Below, piece by piece: positions 7,072 to 7,638 of a stretch of DNA of 7,638 bases (within the stretch, counting starts at the first letter, position 1; each line of letters starts with the position of its first letter). A program made the position numbers and the translations under genes. Where the stretch lies: contig JAEUMU010000134.1 of assembly GCA_016791325.1 (NCBI GenBank), forward strand, positions 1 to 7,638, read 5' to 3'. Origin of the DNA: Hyphomonadaceae bacterium. Its GTDB lineage: Bacteria; Pseudomonadota; Alphaproteobacteria; Caulobacterales; Aquidulcibacteraceae. The notes under the pieces are model-generated. The model did no database searches. It was given only the letters and a program-made list of their open reading frames with translations, and had not been told where the DNA came from.

Positions 7072-7629
7072 GTGGCGGTGCGGGGGCTCCTCAATCTGGC
7101 TCAGGCTACGGAAGCTGCGCTTATCATCGCAGCTCAGGCCAGGGACCAGGCGGCTTTCGGGGAGCTGGTGAAGCGCCGCCAAGGTTGGGCCAGGGCCCTG
7201 TTGCGGAGAATGTGCAATAGCCACGCTGAAGCCGATGATCTTGCTCAGGACGCGTTCATCAAAGCGTGGGATCGTTTGAAGGATTTGGAGACGCCAGCGG
7301 CGTTTCCGGGATGGTTCAGGAGGATTGCGGTAACCACGTTTCTGATGGCCAAGCGCAAGCAGCGCGCGGTCTTCGAGGAGATTGACGATGCCTCGCCCAT
7401 CGCCTCGGAAGACTCCACGCCAGAGGCGGCCGCAGGCGCCAAGATCGATCTGGAGAAGGCGCTTGCCAGATTGTCAGACGCGGAGAGATTATGTGTGACG
7501 CTGAACCACGGAGAAGGGTTAAGCCACGGCGAAATTGTTGACATCACGGGTCTTCCCCTCGGCACCGTGAAATCACACGTTCTAAGGGGGACGGAAAAAC
7601 TGAGACGGCTATTGGAACCGGCGACATGA
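7072..7629 (+). CDS. ECF-type RNA polymerase sigma factor
   Basis: 185 residues, the normal size for an ECF sigma factor. Region 2 (about 24-97) includes the core-binding and -10 recognition part: HAEADDLAQDAFIKAWDRL (51-69) followed by FPGWFRRIAVTTFLMAKRK (78-96). Region 4 (about 126-182) includes LARLSDAERLCVTLNHGEG and a helix-turn-helix, HGEIVDITGLPLGTVKSHV (152-170), for the -35 element. The linker between them is acidic. The start is GTG at 7072, 11 bases after the stop of the membrane-protein gene; a GTG at 7078 is also possible. No good Shine-Dalgarno sequence is seen, so coupling to the upstream gene is likely. The stop overlaps the next start as ATGA. No C-terminal extension is present. 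The regulon and signal are unknown; the operon layout suggests control by the membrane protein, the following gene, or both. Confidence 0.93.
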   Translation: MAVRGLLNLAQATEAALIIAAQARDQAAFGELVKRRQGWARALLRRMCNSHAEADDLAQDAFIKAWDRLKDLETPAAFPGWFRRIAVTTFLMAKRKQRAVFEEIDDASPIASEDSTPEAAAGAKIDLEKALARLSDAERLCVTLNHGEGLSHGEIVDITGLPLGTVKSHVLRGTEKLRRLLEPAT

Positions 7630-7638
7630 CAGACTTTG
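7626..7638 (+). CDS. Start of a further gene, cut by window edge
   Basis: ATG ACA GAC TTT (MTDF...) begins inside the sigma factor stop as ATGA (7626-7629), then leaves the window. This overlap is the usual arrangement for a gene cotranslated with an ECF sigma factor, often an anti-sigma factor or another membrane protein. Too little is visible to identify it. Confidence 0.6.

Overview
The window is GC-rich, densely packed bacterial DNA and looks alphaproteobacterial, perhaps Caulobacterales/Hyphomonadales-like. The grounds are a Fur-type palindrome of the alphaproteobacterial TGCRAAT-N-ATTYGCA kind, TTGAC-type promoters, frequent GTG/TTG/CTG starts, and a small membrane protein next to an ECF sigma factor. 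The lineage is an inference. No mobile element, CRISPR array or rRNA was seen.

Left part (1-2785, minus strand): an operon for a ferric-iron ABC importer of the Fbp/Sfu type. In transcription order it encodes a Tat-type lipoprotein iron-binding protein, a fused two-domain permease, and an ATPase cut by the window edge. The genes overlap (10 bases, then ATGA). A predicted promoter upstream is covered by a perfect 7-3-7 inverted repeat that fits a Fur box, so the operon is probably repressed by iron. The binding protein appears to start at a rare CTG codon, because only that start includes the SRR motif and the lipobox.

Middle (2816-5282, plus strand): a complete tRNA-Val(CAC) with encoded CCA diverges from the iron operon. 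It is followed by a lemA gene and a DUF2207 membrane protein with a polyglycine tail ending in Trp; these two are coupled through TGATG. The Shine-Dalgarno sequence of lemA lies entirely within one arm of a perfect hairpin.

Right-middle (5311-6375): a glutathione S-transferase gene (minus) diverges from a small YffB/Spx-like ArsC-fold protein (plus). The latter has no ribosome binding site, and its best promoter places transcription start at the ATG, which suggests a leaderless mRNA.

Right end (6376-7638, plus): a 277-base stretch with no convincing gene, then a three-helix membrane protein (DUF6249-like), an ECF-type sigma factor 11 bases later, and the first codons of a further gene overlapping by ATGA. 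This sigma/membrane-protein unit and the LemA/DUF2207 pair are the least understood parts. No clearly new system can be proved from the sequence alone.
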